DNA of 64,000 bases from Mucilaginibacter sp. OK268 (GCF_900103125.1 NZ_FNJV01000003.1:496001-560000), one strand, 5' to 3'; numbered from the stretch's first letter, positions 46,066 to 55,844 are shown. Made by a program: numbers and translations. Notes: generated by a model from the sequence alone, not told the origin.

Positions 46066-48021
46066 CTATATTATTTCGGTATTAACGAGCATCATATCCA
46101 GCTTTTCATACTGCGAGTTATTACTGATATAATCTGGCAGGATACTTTTCATTTTCAGTACCATTTGATCTGTATTATTAAGCATGCTCAATTCCAACAG
46201 TTCCTTGATTACTTTATTAACTTCTATATAGCAATTAGGTATAGTTTTAGAAATCGTTATATTTTTATTGTGAGTTGGAATAATATGTTCATCTATATTT
46301 AGCATTTCTTCGTAAAGCTTTTCACCAGGCCTAAGTCCGGTATAAACAATTTTAATATCCTCGTCTGGTCTGAGGCCAGCCAGCTTGATCATATTAGCTG
46401 CAAGATCCGCTATCCGAACAGGTTCGCCCATATCAAACAGGAATATTTCGGAACCCTTACCCATCACTGCTGCTTCCAGAACCAGTTGCACCGCTTCTGG
46501 AATGGTCATAAAATAGCGGGTAATATCAGGATGGGTTACTGTTACCGGTCCCCCTTTTTCAATTTGCGCTTTAAATCTGGGAATAACGGAGCCATTTGAG
46601 CCTAAAACATTACCGAAACGGGTTGTAATAAATTTGGTATTATGTATTACGTTATTTTCATTTACTAAATAAAGAGAGTTCTTATCACCAAGTTCGGTAC
46701 CTAAAGACTGTATGTACATTTCTGCAATACGCTTGGATGCTCCCATAATATTTGTAGGCCGAACGGCTTTGTCGGTTGAAATCATTACGAATTTTTCCAC
46801 CCCAAACTCCAACGAGATGTCTGCCATGTTTTTGGTGCCCCAAACGTTGGTCAATACAGCCTCAACAGGATTATTTTCCATCATGGGTACATGTTTATAA
46901 GCAGCAGCATGAAAAACTATCTGTGGCTTGTATAAGTTAAATAGTGATTTAATCCGATTCGTGTTTTGGATATCAGCAACAAATATCTTGGTCTTACAGG
47001 TACTTTTTCCATCTTCAATTTCAAGCTGTATATCATGTAGCGGAGTCTCCGCCTGATCACATAATATGATGTACTCCGGATTATAACCCATTACCTGCCG
47101 CACTATTTCAGACCCGATAGAACCTGCCGCTCCGGTAACCAGGATTCTTTTGCCACGGATTTCACTAAAAATATGATCCTTACACAATTCAATAGGTGCA
47201 CGTTCCAACAAATCTTCAATCTTCAAATCCTTAAATTGATTTAAATTGGGTTTTCCGTTGAGCCATTGACCGGAAGGTGGCACAGTAATAACCTTGATGC
47301 CCAATTCAATACATTTTTCTATGGCCCTTTTTTTACCATCAACATTCAGATCTTCGGAAGTCACCAACATGGTTTTAATGGTAAACTTTTGCTTTAAGCC
47401 CTCCAGTGCTCTTATTGGATAAACCTGCTTTTGTTCAAGGCATTTATTGATTTTATCAGATCCAACGTCTATAAAGCCTTGAACCTGTATCATGAGTCCT
47501 TTTTGCGACTCAATAGCCTTCTTAATTAAAATAGAGGACGTACCTGACCCATATATCAATATATTATCCTTTTTTACCGTAACCAGAGGGCCATCAAGGT
47601 ATACAAACAGATCTTTTATAATAATACGCATCCCCATCAGTAATGATGATGATATGAAAAAATTGATGAGCAGAATGTCACCTAATCCACTTAAACTAAA
47701 CTGAAAATAAGGCGCAAAAAGAATATTGCAAAGCAACATGAATGCTGCATTACTTAACAATACTGCCATAAAAACACGCAACATATCCTTGGTATTTGAA
47801 TACCTGATAATACGGGTATGAATGCGCATGATCAGGAATATTAAAATGGCATTGGCACTGTAAAAAATCATGTAATAAATATTATTCAGTTTCATGTCCA
47901 ATTTGTCTTTTAAAGAAATGGAAAGACAAAGCGAAATAAAAACGATCACCAGATCGATCAGAAGAACTAACCACCTGGAATGAATTTTATCCTGAAATAG
48001 TAAATTTCTGATAAGTAACAT
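46066..48021 (-). CDS. CapD/FlaA1-type nucleoside-diphosphate-sugar dehydratase/epimerase, membrane-anchored
   Basis: A 651-residue protein with four N-terminal membrane helices (about 17-135), a CoA-binding-like Rossmann domain (about 150-280) and the catalytic SDR domain from 290. RILVTGAAGSIGSEIVRQ carries the NAD loop GxxGxxG at 297-303. STDKAVRPTNIMGASKR has MGASK in place of the YxxxK of ordinary SDRs, as in FlaA1, PglF and CapD. The family converts UDP-GlcNAc to a 4-keto-6-deoxy sugar, the first step to bacillosamine- or QuiNAc-type sugars. It is the last gene of the exopolysaccharide operon in the window; no terminator was seen behind it. The family call is firm, the exact epimer product is not. 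Confidence 0.92.
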   Translation of the reverse strand: MLLIRNLLFQDKIHSRWLVLLIDLVIVFISLCLSISLKDKLDMKLNNIYYMIFYSANAILIFLIMRIHTRIIRYSNTKDMLRVFMAVLLSNAAFMLLCNILFAPYFQFSLSGLGDILLINFFISSSLLMGMRIIIKDLFVYLDGPLVTVKKDNILIYGSGTSSILIKKAIESQKGLMIQVQGFIDVGSDKINKCLEQKQVYPIRALEGLKQKFTIKTMLVTSEDLNVDGKKRAIEKCIELGIKVITVPPSGQWLNGKPNLNQFKDLKIEDLLERAPIELCKDHIFSEIRGKRILVTGAAGSIGSEIVRQVMGYNPEYIILCDQAETPLHDIQLEIEDGKSTCKTKIFVADIQNTNRIKSLFNLYKPQIVFHAAAYKHVPMMENNPVEAVLTNVWGTKNMADISLEFGVEKFVMISTDKAVRPTNIMGASKRIAEMYIQSLGTELGDKNSLYLVNENNVIHNTKFITTRFGNVLGSNGSVIPRFKAQIEKGGPVTVTHPDITRYFMTIPEAVQLVLEAAVMGKGSEIFLFDMGEPVRIADLAANMIKLAGLRPDEDIKIVYTGLRPGEKLYEEMLNIDEHIIPTHNKNITISKTIPNCYIEVNKVIKELLELSMLNNTDQMVLKMKSILPDYISNNSQYEKLDMMLVNTEII

Positions 48022-48050
48022 AATAAATAAGATTAAGGTTATTTATAAAC

Positions 48051-49076
48051 TCAGGCGTACCTGTAGAGCGGGAAAAAGTCGATATCTGAGGTTTTATCTA
48101 TATTTTTTTTATCAAGAAGTTCCTGATAAGCGCAAGGGTTGGCTATATAACGCCAGCTTTTATACGGCAGGCACAGATCGGTAAAGCCTAATTTCCATTT
48201 AAAAAGTGCATCTTCTTTAAACCCTAACCCACCACCAAGGTTATAGTAATGCATCCCCATTGTCCTGCCTATTACAGAAATCTCATCTGCCAAAAATTTT
48301 GACGGACTATGATGCAGGTATTCTGCGCGGGTACCTAATAAGTGTGCTTGGATAATGCCATTTGTTAAAGTAACTATGGTACTACAGATGGCTTTATCGC
48401 CATCATATACGGTTAAAAGCCGGGCGTCATATTCATTAGTATTCAGTATTCTGTCAAAATAGTCTTCGTTAAACAAATAATAATCAGAGGCGCCTACCCT
48501 TTTCATGGTTTCATGATAAATATTTACAAACAACGCAATGGACTCTGAGTCTTTCCCATCTTTAATCACAAAACCTTTTTTCCTGGCATGTTTCACAGCA
48601 TCCATGGTTGATTGCCGGTATTTTTCCCGTTGCGCTTCTATACTTACAGACAGATCGATAACTACAGTAAGACCATTTTCAAATACCCCACCAAATTTTT
48701 CAAGTATTAATTGTTGTTTAAAAAAGGGGTGCATCCTGATAAATACAGAAACATATTTTTCGTCTGATAAAAATTGGATAAAAGCTCGCTTAAAGTTCCC
48801 AATAAAGGGTTCATCCAATTCCTCTATTTTTTTATTGGAGAAAGGTCCCGTATAACCATACACACAGCTGAGGTCAAAAAGCTCTGATCCGGGAATTGCT
48901 CTTCGGAGTAACGGCACTGCAATAAAATCATCATGCTCCTGATAGACTGCTAAAATTGGTATACCGCCAGTTTCTAATGTGTGATAATGCCAGGTATGAT
49001 AAAAGTCATATTCTGCAGCTTTTTGAACATAGGAAATCCATTCCAGCTTGTTATGGATGGTAAATATTTTAATCAT
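48051..49076 (-). CDS. FemAB-like / GNAT-fold transferase (copy A)
   Basis: A 341-residue soluble protein. Residues ~150-300 show the GNAT-like pattern of the FemAB/BioF2 group (PF13480): QREKYRQSTMDAVKHARKKGF, then SKFLADEISVIGRTMGMHYYNLGG and GFKEDALFKWKLGF. FemAB proteins move amino acids from aminoacyl-tRNA, and related ones in exopolysaccharide clusters are thought to acylate sugars. It sits between the dehydratase gene (29 bases) and a GNAT gene (23 bases) in the operon. Donor and acceptor cannot be told from sequence. Confidence 0.75.
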   Translation of the reverse strand: MIKIFTIHNKLEWISYVQKAAEYDFYHTWHYHTLETGGIPILAVYQEHDDFIAVPLLRRAIPGSELFDLSCVYGYTGPFSNKKIEELDEPFIGNFKRAFIQFLSDEKYVSVFIRMHPFFKQQLILEKFGGVFENGLTVVIDLSVSIEAQREKYRQSTMDAVKHARKKGFVIKDGKDSESIALFVNIYHETMKRVGASDYYLFNEDYFDRILNTNEYDARLLTVYDGDKAICSTIVTLTNGIIQAHLLGTRAEYLHHSPSKFLADEISVIGRTMGMHYYNLGGGLGFKEDALFKWKLGFTDLCLPYKSWRYIANPCAYQELLDKKNIDKTSDIDFFPLYRYA

Positions 49077-49099
49077 AAGGTTGTTGGTTTAGATAATGA

Positions 49100-49606
49100 T
49101 CATTTCGCAAGGCGTTCAAGTGCAAGAAATTTCTTTTTAGAAATACTCATTGCAACAAGGCCATCTTTTTCGCCGGTGATTTCAAATCCTGCTTTTTCGT
49201 AAATTGAAAGAGCGGGAATATTAGCCGGGTGGACCCTTAGGTATAAACTTTCTAATTCACGGTAAAAAAAGGCATATCTGAGTACGAGTATAGTGGCCTG
49301 ATAGCCTATGCCTTTACCCCAAAAAAGTTTATTACCAATAAACAGGTGCAATTCTGCACGCTGAAGGTGGATATCAAGCAGTTGAATATTGCCGATATAA
49401 GTATCGAGTTCCTTCAAACATATAGCAAAACGAATTTGATCTGGCTTACGCAGGTTATCCTGTAGCCAGGCTGTTTCCATTTTGGATGTGATACGCTTTG
49501 TGGCTTTGAATTTTGTAAACGTCCATATTTGCGGGTCATTTCTCCATAAATAGGAAGTTTGGGCATCTTCCAATACCAGGGGCCGTATATATATGGAAAT
49601 TGTCAT
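49100..49606 (-). CDS. GNAT-family N-acetyltransferase
   Basis: A 168-residue GNAT of the RimJ/PseH type. YIRPLVLEDAQTSYLWRNDP starts the fold, FWGKGIGYQATILVLRYAF gives the acetyl-CoA loop (GKGIGY), and LYLRVHPANIPALSIYEKAGF the C-terminal strands. Its start overlaps the upstream DegT-like gene by 4 bases (ATGA), so the two are probably translated together. PseH-like enzymes acetylate a 4-amino group on a UDP-sugar made by a dehydratase and an aminotransferase, which fits the neighbours; this is inference from the gene set. Confidence 0.85.
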   Translation of the reverse strand: MTISIYIRPLVLEDAQTSYLWRNDPQIWTFTKFKATKRITSKMETAWLQDNLRKPDQIRFAICLKELDTYIGNIQLLDIHLQRAELHLFIGNKLFWGKGIGYQATILVLRYAFFYRELESLYLRVHPANIPALSIYEKAGFEITGEKDGLVAMSISKKKFLALERLAK

Positions 49607-50574
49607 AAAAACTGTTGTAAAGTATTTAACATAAAAAATATATCCTGAAGGTTATACCGGTGATCTATCGGTAAAGGCACCAGATACCGGGCAAGATGAT
49701 TTTCGAACATTTTTTTATTAGTCCACTTAAAAACATTGGGCCAATAGGTTGCAACGTATATTTTTTTCTGTATCAGATGTAGCTTCAGATCCCGGTCAGC
49801 ACTTAAAAATGGATAAACCATTGGAGAAGAGCTCTCTGAAATATCGAACTTTAAGAGGTTATGAGCTTGCAGATGCTGATGTAAAAAGTTAAAATTCCGC
49901 TTTCTTATCTTGGCACATTCTTCATAATCAATTCCCGAGAGGATTTTCTGTGTTAAGAGCGACATACCCTTAATTTCGTTATTTTCCAAAACCTCGTTAT
50001 TGGCTTTATAATCACCATAGCCTGCTTCGATACCTAATTCGATGCTTTTTAGAAGATGAGAAAACCGATTGATAGATGAGTCTACAGGTAATTTCTTACT
50101 GAGTTTCTTTTTAATTTGCAAATACGCTCCATCAGAAACGCCAAAAAACTTCCGGCAAGAGTAAAATGTATCAATACCCGGCAATGGCTCCGAAAAAAAC
50201 GCTTGTGAATTATCAACTATCAGGTGTTTGATGTGCTTACTTAACTCTTTAACGGCGCCCTGCTTAATACCAAAATAATTGGTATACAAAAGGCAGGAAT
50301 GTGGCTCGATCTCAAAATCGATAATTGGTTCAAGCTGCTCATTTATCGAATAAAACTGATAAGCTATATTCAGTTTATTTATAGGTTCAAGTATAACTTC
50401 ACAAGTAAAATAGGGAATATAAATTTTGGTGTAGGCTCTTTGTTTTAAAATATACTCCAGGGCGTTGCGACCTGTATTTAACCGTATCAAATTGGGATAG
50501 TGTTCGGCCCCGGCAGTAAGCTGCAGCTCAAAATATCCCCCCATAGATTTTGGGTTAGGTTTGTTTTTTTGCAT
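49603..50574 (-). CDS. DegT/StrS-like PLP-dependent aminotransferase, short divergent form
   Basis: A 323-residue protein resembling sugar aminotransferases but shorter than the usual ~370-400. LNTGRNALEYILK is the early glycine/cofactor loop, IYIPYFTCEV the next strand, VDNSQAFF holds Asp121 (cofactor nitrogen), and FYSCRKFFGVSDGAYL has Lys142 in the place of the Schiff-base lysine. Enzymes of this type aminate 4-keto sugars, which would fit a CapD-type dehydratase and a GNAT in one operon. The low similarity leaves room for a different PLP reaction. It overlaps the downstream GNAT gene by 4 bases. Confidence 0.65.
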   Translation of the reverse strand: MQKNKPNPKSMGGYFELQLTAGAEHYPNLIRLNTGRNALEYILKQRAYTKIYIPYFTCEVILEPINKLNIAYQFYSINEQLEPIIDFEIEPHSCLLYTNYFGIKQGAVKELSKHIKHLIVDNSQAFFSEPLPGIDTFYSCRKFFGVSDGAYLQIKKKLSKKLPVDSSINRFSHLLKSIELGIEAGYGDYKANNEVLENNEIKGMSLLTQKILSGIDYEECAKIRKRNFNFLHQHLQAHNLLKFDISESSSPMVYPFLSADRDLKLHLIQKKIYVATYWPNVFKWTNKKMFENHLARYLVPLPIDHRYNLQDIFFMLNTLQQFL

Positions 50575-50610
50575 TGTTAAAGGATTGAAAGTGTATGATT
50601 CTAATTATAC

Positions 50611-51414
50611 TCAGCCTTGATCGCGCTGGTACATCCTTAAATGCGGGGGTTGATAATATTCATCCAGGTTTTCCGGAACACGTGCATTATATCCAATAAC
50701 CTGGCGCAATTCAGGACTTAGTTCTGCAACAAAGTCATATCCTAAAAACCGCGAGTAATCCATTTGTTGTTTAAAAAATGGCCTGGTAAAACCCAGTGTC
50801 AGGGCCCTTCTTAAGTGGGCTGTACTATTTTCGCCAGCAGCATGCCAAATATTTGAATTAAAGAGGATAATACTACCCTTAGGAACAATTGCCCGGGCAG
50901 CATGCTTATAAAAATAAGTTTCATCCGGGCGAAGGTCTGTTTTGTGTGATCCCGAAAGAAAATAAGTTGCGCCATTCTGTAAAGTAAAATCATCCAGCGT
51001 AACAATCATTTGTACCAATAACTTGGTATCTTTCATAAATGTCCTCACGTCACGATGCATGTTACTGAGATAGGGATGCTCCTGCCTCGCATGCATAACC
51101 GCGTTGATACCATTAAGAATATAATTGCCCCTTAAAAAATAACTGATCTCATCATTACAAAACATTTTTTCGAGAAACCGGAGCCCGAAATTATCGCGCT
51201 CCAACAAATGATGCAGGGTGCCATCCATATTTGCACTAATGCCATTTTTTTCCTGAATTTTTCTTCTGTGCTCATATGCCGTTACCAAATCATCGTTGAT
51301 TGTTTTAATAAAATCAGGGTTTAACGCATCAGTGTATACAATCCATCCATAATTATCCATTGCCTCCTCAAAATCGCCAATCGTTCTTTGTGCGTAATTA
51401 AATTCATTTTCCAT
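50611..51414 (-). CDS. Phytanoyl-CoA dioxygenase (PhyH) family, Fe(II)/2-oxoglutarate oxygenase
   Basis: A 267-residue double-stranded beta-helix protein. The iron-binding triad is His120-x-Asp122 (MHRDVR) with His191 (IWHAAGEN); Arg202 (HLRRAL) is placed to bind 2-oxoglutarate. GSIILFNSNIWH and FLSGSHKTD are typical PhyH strands. It probably hydroxylates a small molecule or sugar intermediate; in an exopolysaccharide operon a modification of a nucleotide sugar or an acyl donor is plausible but not shown. It lies 37 bases from the glycosyltransferase on its right and 36 from the DegT-like gene on its left. Confidence 0.85.
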   Translation of the reverse strand: MENEFNYAQRTIGDFEEAMDNYGWIVYTDALNPDFIKTINDDLVTAYEHRRKIQEKNGISANMDGTLHHLLERDNFGLRFLEKMFCNDEISYFLRGNYILNGINAVMHARQEHPYLSNMHRDVRTFMKDTKLLVQMIVTLDDFTLQNGATYFLSGSHKTDLRPDETYFYKHAARAIVPKGSIILFNSNIWHAAGENSTAHLRRALTLGFTRPFFKQQMDYSRFLGYDFVAELSPELRQVIGYNARVPENLDEYYQPPHLRMYQRDQG

Positions 51415-51451
51415 TATATAAAGTTTAGTTGGTTGTTTATTAAGATCTACA

Positions 51452-52597
51452 CTATTCCTTATCCAGTTGCATAATCTTCAGCATTCTGGCATTAATCTGA
51501 TGCACATCAAATTTTTCCCGGGCATAAGCAAGTCCGTTTACACCATAACTGTATATTGCTTCTGTATTGTTGATGAAAAACTCCATTCGTGCCACGAGTT
51601 CAGGAACATTTTTGACTGGGACCAACAGACCGTTTATGGCCCCTTCGCAATTAATGGTTTCTCGGCAACCAATAGAATCACAAGTAATAATAGCCCGTCC
51701 CATGGCCATACCTTCCAGCAAACTCCGGGGCATGCCTTCTCTGTAAGAAGGTAAAACTACTACGGATGCTTTTTGGATATATGGACGCACATCATCAACC
51801 TCGCCGCAATAATTAATCACATCACCATTACATATTTTAATGTACAGTTCGTCGTCTATCACGTCAACATTATCACCGTAAGCACCTATCAGGTTAAAAG
51901 TAACCTCCGGAAAACGCATGCGGATATTTTTTGCAGCTTCGTAATATTCCCGTATGCCTTTTGCGTTTATTAAGCGGGCTATCATCAAAAAGCCGATATT
52001 TTTTGCGTTTGGTTCGCAATAGCTGTAGTGATCAAGATCAACTCCTGAGCCGTTTACTATAACAGCCTGATGCTTTTCTGTTAATATATTGTATTGCAAA
52101 AGCGTTTGATAATCATCATTATTATGGAAGATGATTTTAAGCCGTTTGCTTTTCGCCAGGCTAAACTTTAACAGCCATCGTGTAATATGGCTTACGAGTT
52201 TATTTTTTGAGGTTGAGGTAAAATTATAACCCAAGCCGGTAAGCATCGGTGTTATACTTTTAATATGGCATATTTTTGCCAGCAATGTTCCGTAAATAAC
52301 AGGTTTTAATGTATAAGGAAAAAAAACGTCTGGCATGATATTTTTCATGAGCTTATAAAGCTGTATCATGTAGGTGAGGTCTGAAAAAACAGATACCACA
52401 CCTCCGTTAAGTTCAATTTCATGAACCTCAACCTGCATAAGTTTTAATTTCTCCCGAAAACCCGGCTGCATTATACCGGGAGTGTATACATGCACTTTAT
52501 GTTGCTGAGCTATCAACTCAACCAGGTTGCCCCTAAAATCCATCAATGATTTTGACGAATCACAGGCGATCAGAACCGTTTGTGCCATTTGATTCAC
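51452..52597 (-). CDS. GT4-family glycosyltransferase, PglA-like
   Basis: A 381-residue GT-B enzyme. The N-terminal half resembles PglA/CapM types (VLIACDSSKSLMDFRGNL, PYTLKPVIYGTLLAK and ITPMLTGLGYNF). The C-terminal donor-binding half has YREGMPRSLLEGMAMGRAIIT and RETI, the E-x7-E motif of retaining GT4 enzymes. It probably adds a hexosamine to a lipid-linked acceptor in the cytoplasm; the PglC-type initiator at 63294 would make that acceptor. Two TGTAC-based repeats lie upstream of it. Confidence 0.88.
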   Translation of the reverse strand: MNQMAQTVLIACDSSKSLMDFRGNLVELIAQQHKVHVYTPGIMQPGFREKLKLMQVEVHEIELNGGVVSVFSDLTYMIQLYKLMKNIMPDVFFPYTLKPVIYGTLLAKICHIKSITPMLTGLGYNFTSTSKNKLVSHITRWLLKFSLAKSKRLKIIFHNNDDYQTLLQYNILTEKHQAVIVNGSGVDLDHYSYCEPNAKNIGFLMIARLINAKGIREYYEAAKNIRMRFPEVTFNLIGAYGDNVDVIDDELYIKICNGDVINYCGEVDDVRPYIQKASVVVLPSYREGMPRSLLEGMAMGRAIITCDSIGCRETINCEGAINGLLVPVKNVPELVARMEFFINNTEAIYSYGVNGLAYAREKFDVHQINARMLKIMQLDKE

Positions 52598-52630
52598 GTA
52601 ATTATTAAAACACCAACCTTGTATAGGGCG

Positions 52631-52758
52631 GTTGTACTGGGTACAAGAAGATATTGGAAATTATTTGCTACAGAATGCAGGTAAATACTGTTGTTCAGCT
52701 TGACTTACTAAAAAACAGCCAGGTTTATAAGTGAAATGGGGTTGTACTGGGCGTACAG
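52631..52758. repeat. Two short TGTAC inverted-repeat sites
   Basis: The sequences gttgtactgggtacaag (52631) and gttgtactgggcgtacag (52741) share GTTGTACTGGG and have TGTAC/GTACA arms spaced by 3 and 5 bases. They are 110 bases apart, upstream of the PglA-like gene and downstream of the lyase. A regulator site is possible. Confidence 0.35.
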
Positions 52759-52786
52759 TTAAAGGCTTGGTTGATAATATTAAATT

Positions 52787-52823
52787 TTAACAGCCCAATT
52801 GTTTCATACAATTGGGCTGTTAA
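52787..52823 (-). terminator. Hairpin behind the pectate-lyase gene
   Basis: A perfect 15-bp stem (TTAACAGCCCAATTG 52787-52801 with CAATTGGGCTGTTAA 52809-52823, 7-base loop) lies 27 bases past the stop. The following minus-strand bases are AATTTAATA, not a clean T-run, so termination may be partial and let the operon continue. Confidence 0.55.
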
Positions 52824-52849
52824 AGGGGTATTAAGTTTTATAAAAAAAA

Positions 52850-54268
52850 TTAATGAATTGCTCTTGGTCCTGTACCCTGTACCACAAGTGCAGGTACATC
52901 GGCAGCCGCATTCAGGTATTGTTTATAGGTATACTCAGGCACCCATGTTGATACCGCTGTTGTTATATCATTAGCACCGCAGTTAACAAAGATATCCGTA
53001 TTTGCGCCACTGATATAACCTGGAGGGTCGCCATCCAAATTAGTAGTAATAGGTTTGTGACCGTTTGCAAAATAATCGTTGTCGGTTCTGACAATACCAC
53101 CAGCTCTGGCCGATATAGAATAACTTGCGTTATTCAAATGATAGTTATTGAAAAGGTGTACCCGACCATAGTTCATTGTTGGCTCTCTTTCACTAACGTT
53201 ATACCAGTAATTGTGATGCATAGTGATGTGGAGTTTTCCTTGATCAGATTCATGCCCCACTATGCCCCCGCTAATAAGTACTGATAAGTTATTGTCATGA
53301 AATTTACACCATGATACCGTTATAAAGTCAGACTCCCTTGTAATGGCAATATCCTTACCCCAGTAACCCCATTTTGTACGATCGCATGAGAATTCGCAAT
53401 GATCTACCCAAATATGATGAGAGGAGTATTTGATCTGAACACCAGCGTCATAAACATAATTCTTCAGGCGTAAATCCTGAACAATAATATTGCTAACTGT
53501 TTCCATAAAAAGTGTAAGCCCCTCTACAGAAGCGCTTGGTTTACCAATTATCGATGTATTTGAACCTACATAAACCAAGTCATCACCGGTACTCTTAATT
53601 GCTCCGCTGATGTAAACAATTTTCGGAGCATTACCTTTTACAGCACTTCTTAAAGCCTCAAGTGAACTTACTGTAACCGATGTGCCACCTGCACCACCAG
53701 TTGTTGTTCCGTTATACATGGCGTACCCAATAAGTCCGGTTGTAGTTGTAGATGAGGTTGACGAAGAAGCAGTAGACGTTCCTGTTGTTACAGTACCTGT
53801 AGATCCATCCAGCGTGTACGTATACTTTCGGCCATTAGTCGCGGGATTGGTATTGTCAGAAGCCGAAAACATCAGCTCTGTACCCCAGTGACTAAAACGC
53901 CCTTTACCATAATCGCGAATGTCCTGATGAACAGAATGCGGAGGTTTCAACTCGACTCCGTTCTCAAAAAGACGCATGGTTGATACTGTAGGTTGCGTAT
54001 TAGAGTCTCCGGATTTACTAAGCGGATAGCCTATCTTGTAGGAATAACCACCATCTGACTTTAATCCCGTTAAATCTACAGCCAAACTGGTGCTTGTTCC
54101 TACCGCACTTGTAGTAGCCGTTGTTTCTGAAACCGTTGTTTGTGCGGCATTGTTAGATGCGAGTCCGGGAGAATCCCCGCTTTTTTGGCAACTACCCAAC
54201 AGGATAATTGTACCGAGCATAAAACCTGCCGTGACCACTTTTTTAAAAGGTGTTGTTTTTCTTTCCAT
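52850..54268 (-). CDS. Pectate lyase-like lipoprotein (PL1) with an uncharacterised N-terminal domain
   Basis: A 472-residue lipoprotein from the ATG at 54268 (lipobox LGSC, Cys27); an upstream frame would add 21 unlike residues. Residues 64-156 form a domain shared with the stand-alone lipoprotein encoded at 55845. A Thr/Ser linker (about 158-180) leads to a right-handed beta helix of the pectate-lyase family. IWVDHCEF (Asp289, His290) and the PL1 motif RExxxxxxGRVHLFNN (Arg361 to Asn375) are visible. It should cleave galacturonate-type chains by beta-elimination. Two genes to the right is a UDP-glucuronate 4-epimerase-like gene, so it may trim or release the polymer made by the operon, as AlgL does for alginate. 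Confidence 0.85.
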   Translation of the reverse strand: MERKTTPFKKVVTAGFMLGTIILLGSCQKSGDSPGLASNNAAQTTVSETTATTSAVGTSTSLAVDLTGLKSDGGYSYKIGYPLSKSGDSNTQPTVSTMRLFENGVELKPPHSVHQDIRDYGKGRFSHWGTELMFSASDNTNPATNGRKYTYTLDGSTGTVTTGTSTASSSTSSTTTTGLIGYAMYNGTTTGGAGGTSVTVSSLEALRSAVKGNAPKIVYISGAIKSTGDDLVYVGSNTSIIGKPSASVEGLTLFMETVSNIIVQDLRLKNYVYDAGVQIKYSSHHIWVDHCEFSCDRTKWGYWGKDIAITRESDFITVSWCKFHDNNLSVLISGGIVGHESDQGKLHITMHHNYWYNVSEREPTMNYGRVHLFNNYHLNNASYSISARAGGIVRTDNDYFANGHKPITTNLDGDPPGYISGANTDIFVNCGANDITTAVSTWVPEYTYKQYLNAAADVPALVVQGTGPRAIH

Positions 54269-54459
54269 ATGTGTTTTTTTAATTAGGCCATCAAACGGGG
54301 GTGTGTTTGAAAAATTGCCAATAAAAATCACATGGAAAATAGACTTAAATCAAAATGGGTTCAAAAAAGGCTCCGTTACAGCTATAACATTAATAATGTG
54401 TATAATATAATTGTAAACCTTCTGTATAAAACTACACATTTCATGACATTAAAATGACA

Positions 54460-55557
54460 TTACAGCGTATCTATTGTTGCAGAAACGGGTTCTAAATTCT
54501 GTTTATTCGGTTTATAAAAGGCCTTGTACCAGGCAATAAACCTAGAAATCCCAACGTGTACCGTGGTTAAGGGCTTGTAGTTTAAAACTCCTTTTAAATT
54601 GGATACATCAGCACATGTTTCGGCCACATCCCCCTCCTGCATTGGTAAAAATATTTTTTTTGCCGTACGGTGAATTTGTTTTTCTATTTCGTTTACAAAA
54701 TCAAGCAAACTAACTGGGGCACCACCACCAATATTAAAGATCCGGTAAGGAGCTTTTGAAGTAGCCGGATCTGGTTTTTGGGCATCCCAATTGGGATTGC
54801 TTTCTGCGGGTGCATCAATTACATGTACAATACCATCAACAATATCATCAATATAGGTAAAATCACGTTTCATATCCCCATTATTGAAAACCTCGATAGG
54901 CTTACCTTCTAACATAGCTTTTGCAAAAATGAACAGCGCCATATCCGGTCGGCCCCATGGCCCATAAACAGTAAAAAAACGGAGTCCCGTAGTACGTAAA
55001 TTAAACAGATGGCTATAAGTGTGCGCCATCATTTCATTGGCTTTTTTCGAAGCAGCGTATAACGAAACAGGATGGTCGGCTATATCATGTTCATTGAAGG
55101 GCATTTTCTTGTTCAATCCGTAAACGCTGGAAGAACTGGCATAAGCCAAATGCCCTACCTTAAAATGTCGGCAGCACTCTAAAATATTCAGGAACCCTTT
55201 GATATTAGAATCTATATAAACCTCGGGATTTGTTAAGCTATAGCGTACACCCGCCTGTGCTGCCAGGTTACATACCGCATCAAATTGATATGTTTTAAAA
55301 CAGGCCTCCAGCTGCTCTTTATCTAACAGATCAAGTTTAATAAACGTATAGTTAGGGTAATTCACACTACAAACAGGTTTTGCATATTCCAATCCAGATA
55401 TGCTAATACCGGTTTCCTTAAGCCGTGCATATTTTAGGTTGACATCATAATAATCATTTAAATTATCGATACCGACTACTGTATCGCCCCTATCTAACAG
55501 GCGTTTAGCCAAATGATAGCCAATGAAACCGGCAGTGCCGGTAACTAAAATTTTCAT
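54460..55557 (-). CDS. UDP-glucuronate 4-epimerase-like NAD-dependent epimerase
   Basis: A 365-residue extended [22 protein letters not shown] has the GxxGxxG NAD loop, YAASKKANE has the catalytic YxxxK, and [23 protein letters not shown] is strongly like UDP-glucuronate and related UDP-uronate 4-epimerases (LpsL/GAE group), as is DVNLKYARL near the N-terminus. It probably makes UDP-galacturonate from UDP-glucuronate. The family also contains dehydratases and other epimerases, so the substrate is likely but not proved. It follows the lone-domain lipoprotein and precedes the lyase by 191 bases. Confidence 0.85.
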   Translation of the reverse strand: MKILVTGTAGFIGYHLAKRLLDRGDTVVGIDNLNDYYDVNLKYARLKETGISISGLEYAKPVCSVNYPNYTFIKLDLLDKEQLEACFKTYQFDAVCNLAAQAGVRYSLTNPEVYIDSNIKGFLNILECCRHFKVGHLAYASSSSVYGLNKKMPFNEHDIADHPVSLYAASKKANEMMAHTYSHLFNLRTTGLRFFTVYGPWGRPDMALFIFAKAMLEGKPIEVFNNGDMKRDFTYIDDIVDGIVHVIDAPAESNPNWDAQKPDPATSKAPYRIFNIGGGAPVSLLDFVNEIEKQIHRTAKKIFLPMQEGDVAETCADVSNLKGVLNYKPLTTVHVGISRFIAWYKAFYKPNKQNLEPVSATIDTL

Positions 55558-55844
55558 AAGATTTTAAGTTTAAAAGATAAATTAATGGCCCTTTAGAATA
55601 AAGGGGAAACAGGGAAGTTTATATTAAACAAGTATGGGTACTTGTAATGCATATTAGTAGGTGGTAATCGTAGTAGTATAGTCGTCGAAGCTTTTGTTCC
55701 ATAGAAAACTTGACAAAATAATGGGTTTACATTATTTTGCAGATAATCAATATAATTTATTGATTATCAATTAAATAATAAATATTAACCATAAATTGTG
55801 TAAACCATGCAAACCCACTTAGAGAATAATAAGCAGGTATAGTA

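Noticed and set aside
54269..54331. Upstream extension of the pectate-lyase lipoprotein
   Set aside because: It would put 21 residues before an otherwise perfect lipoprotein signal peptide.
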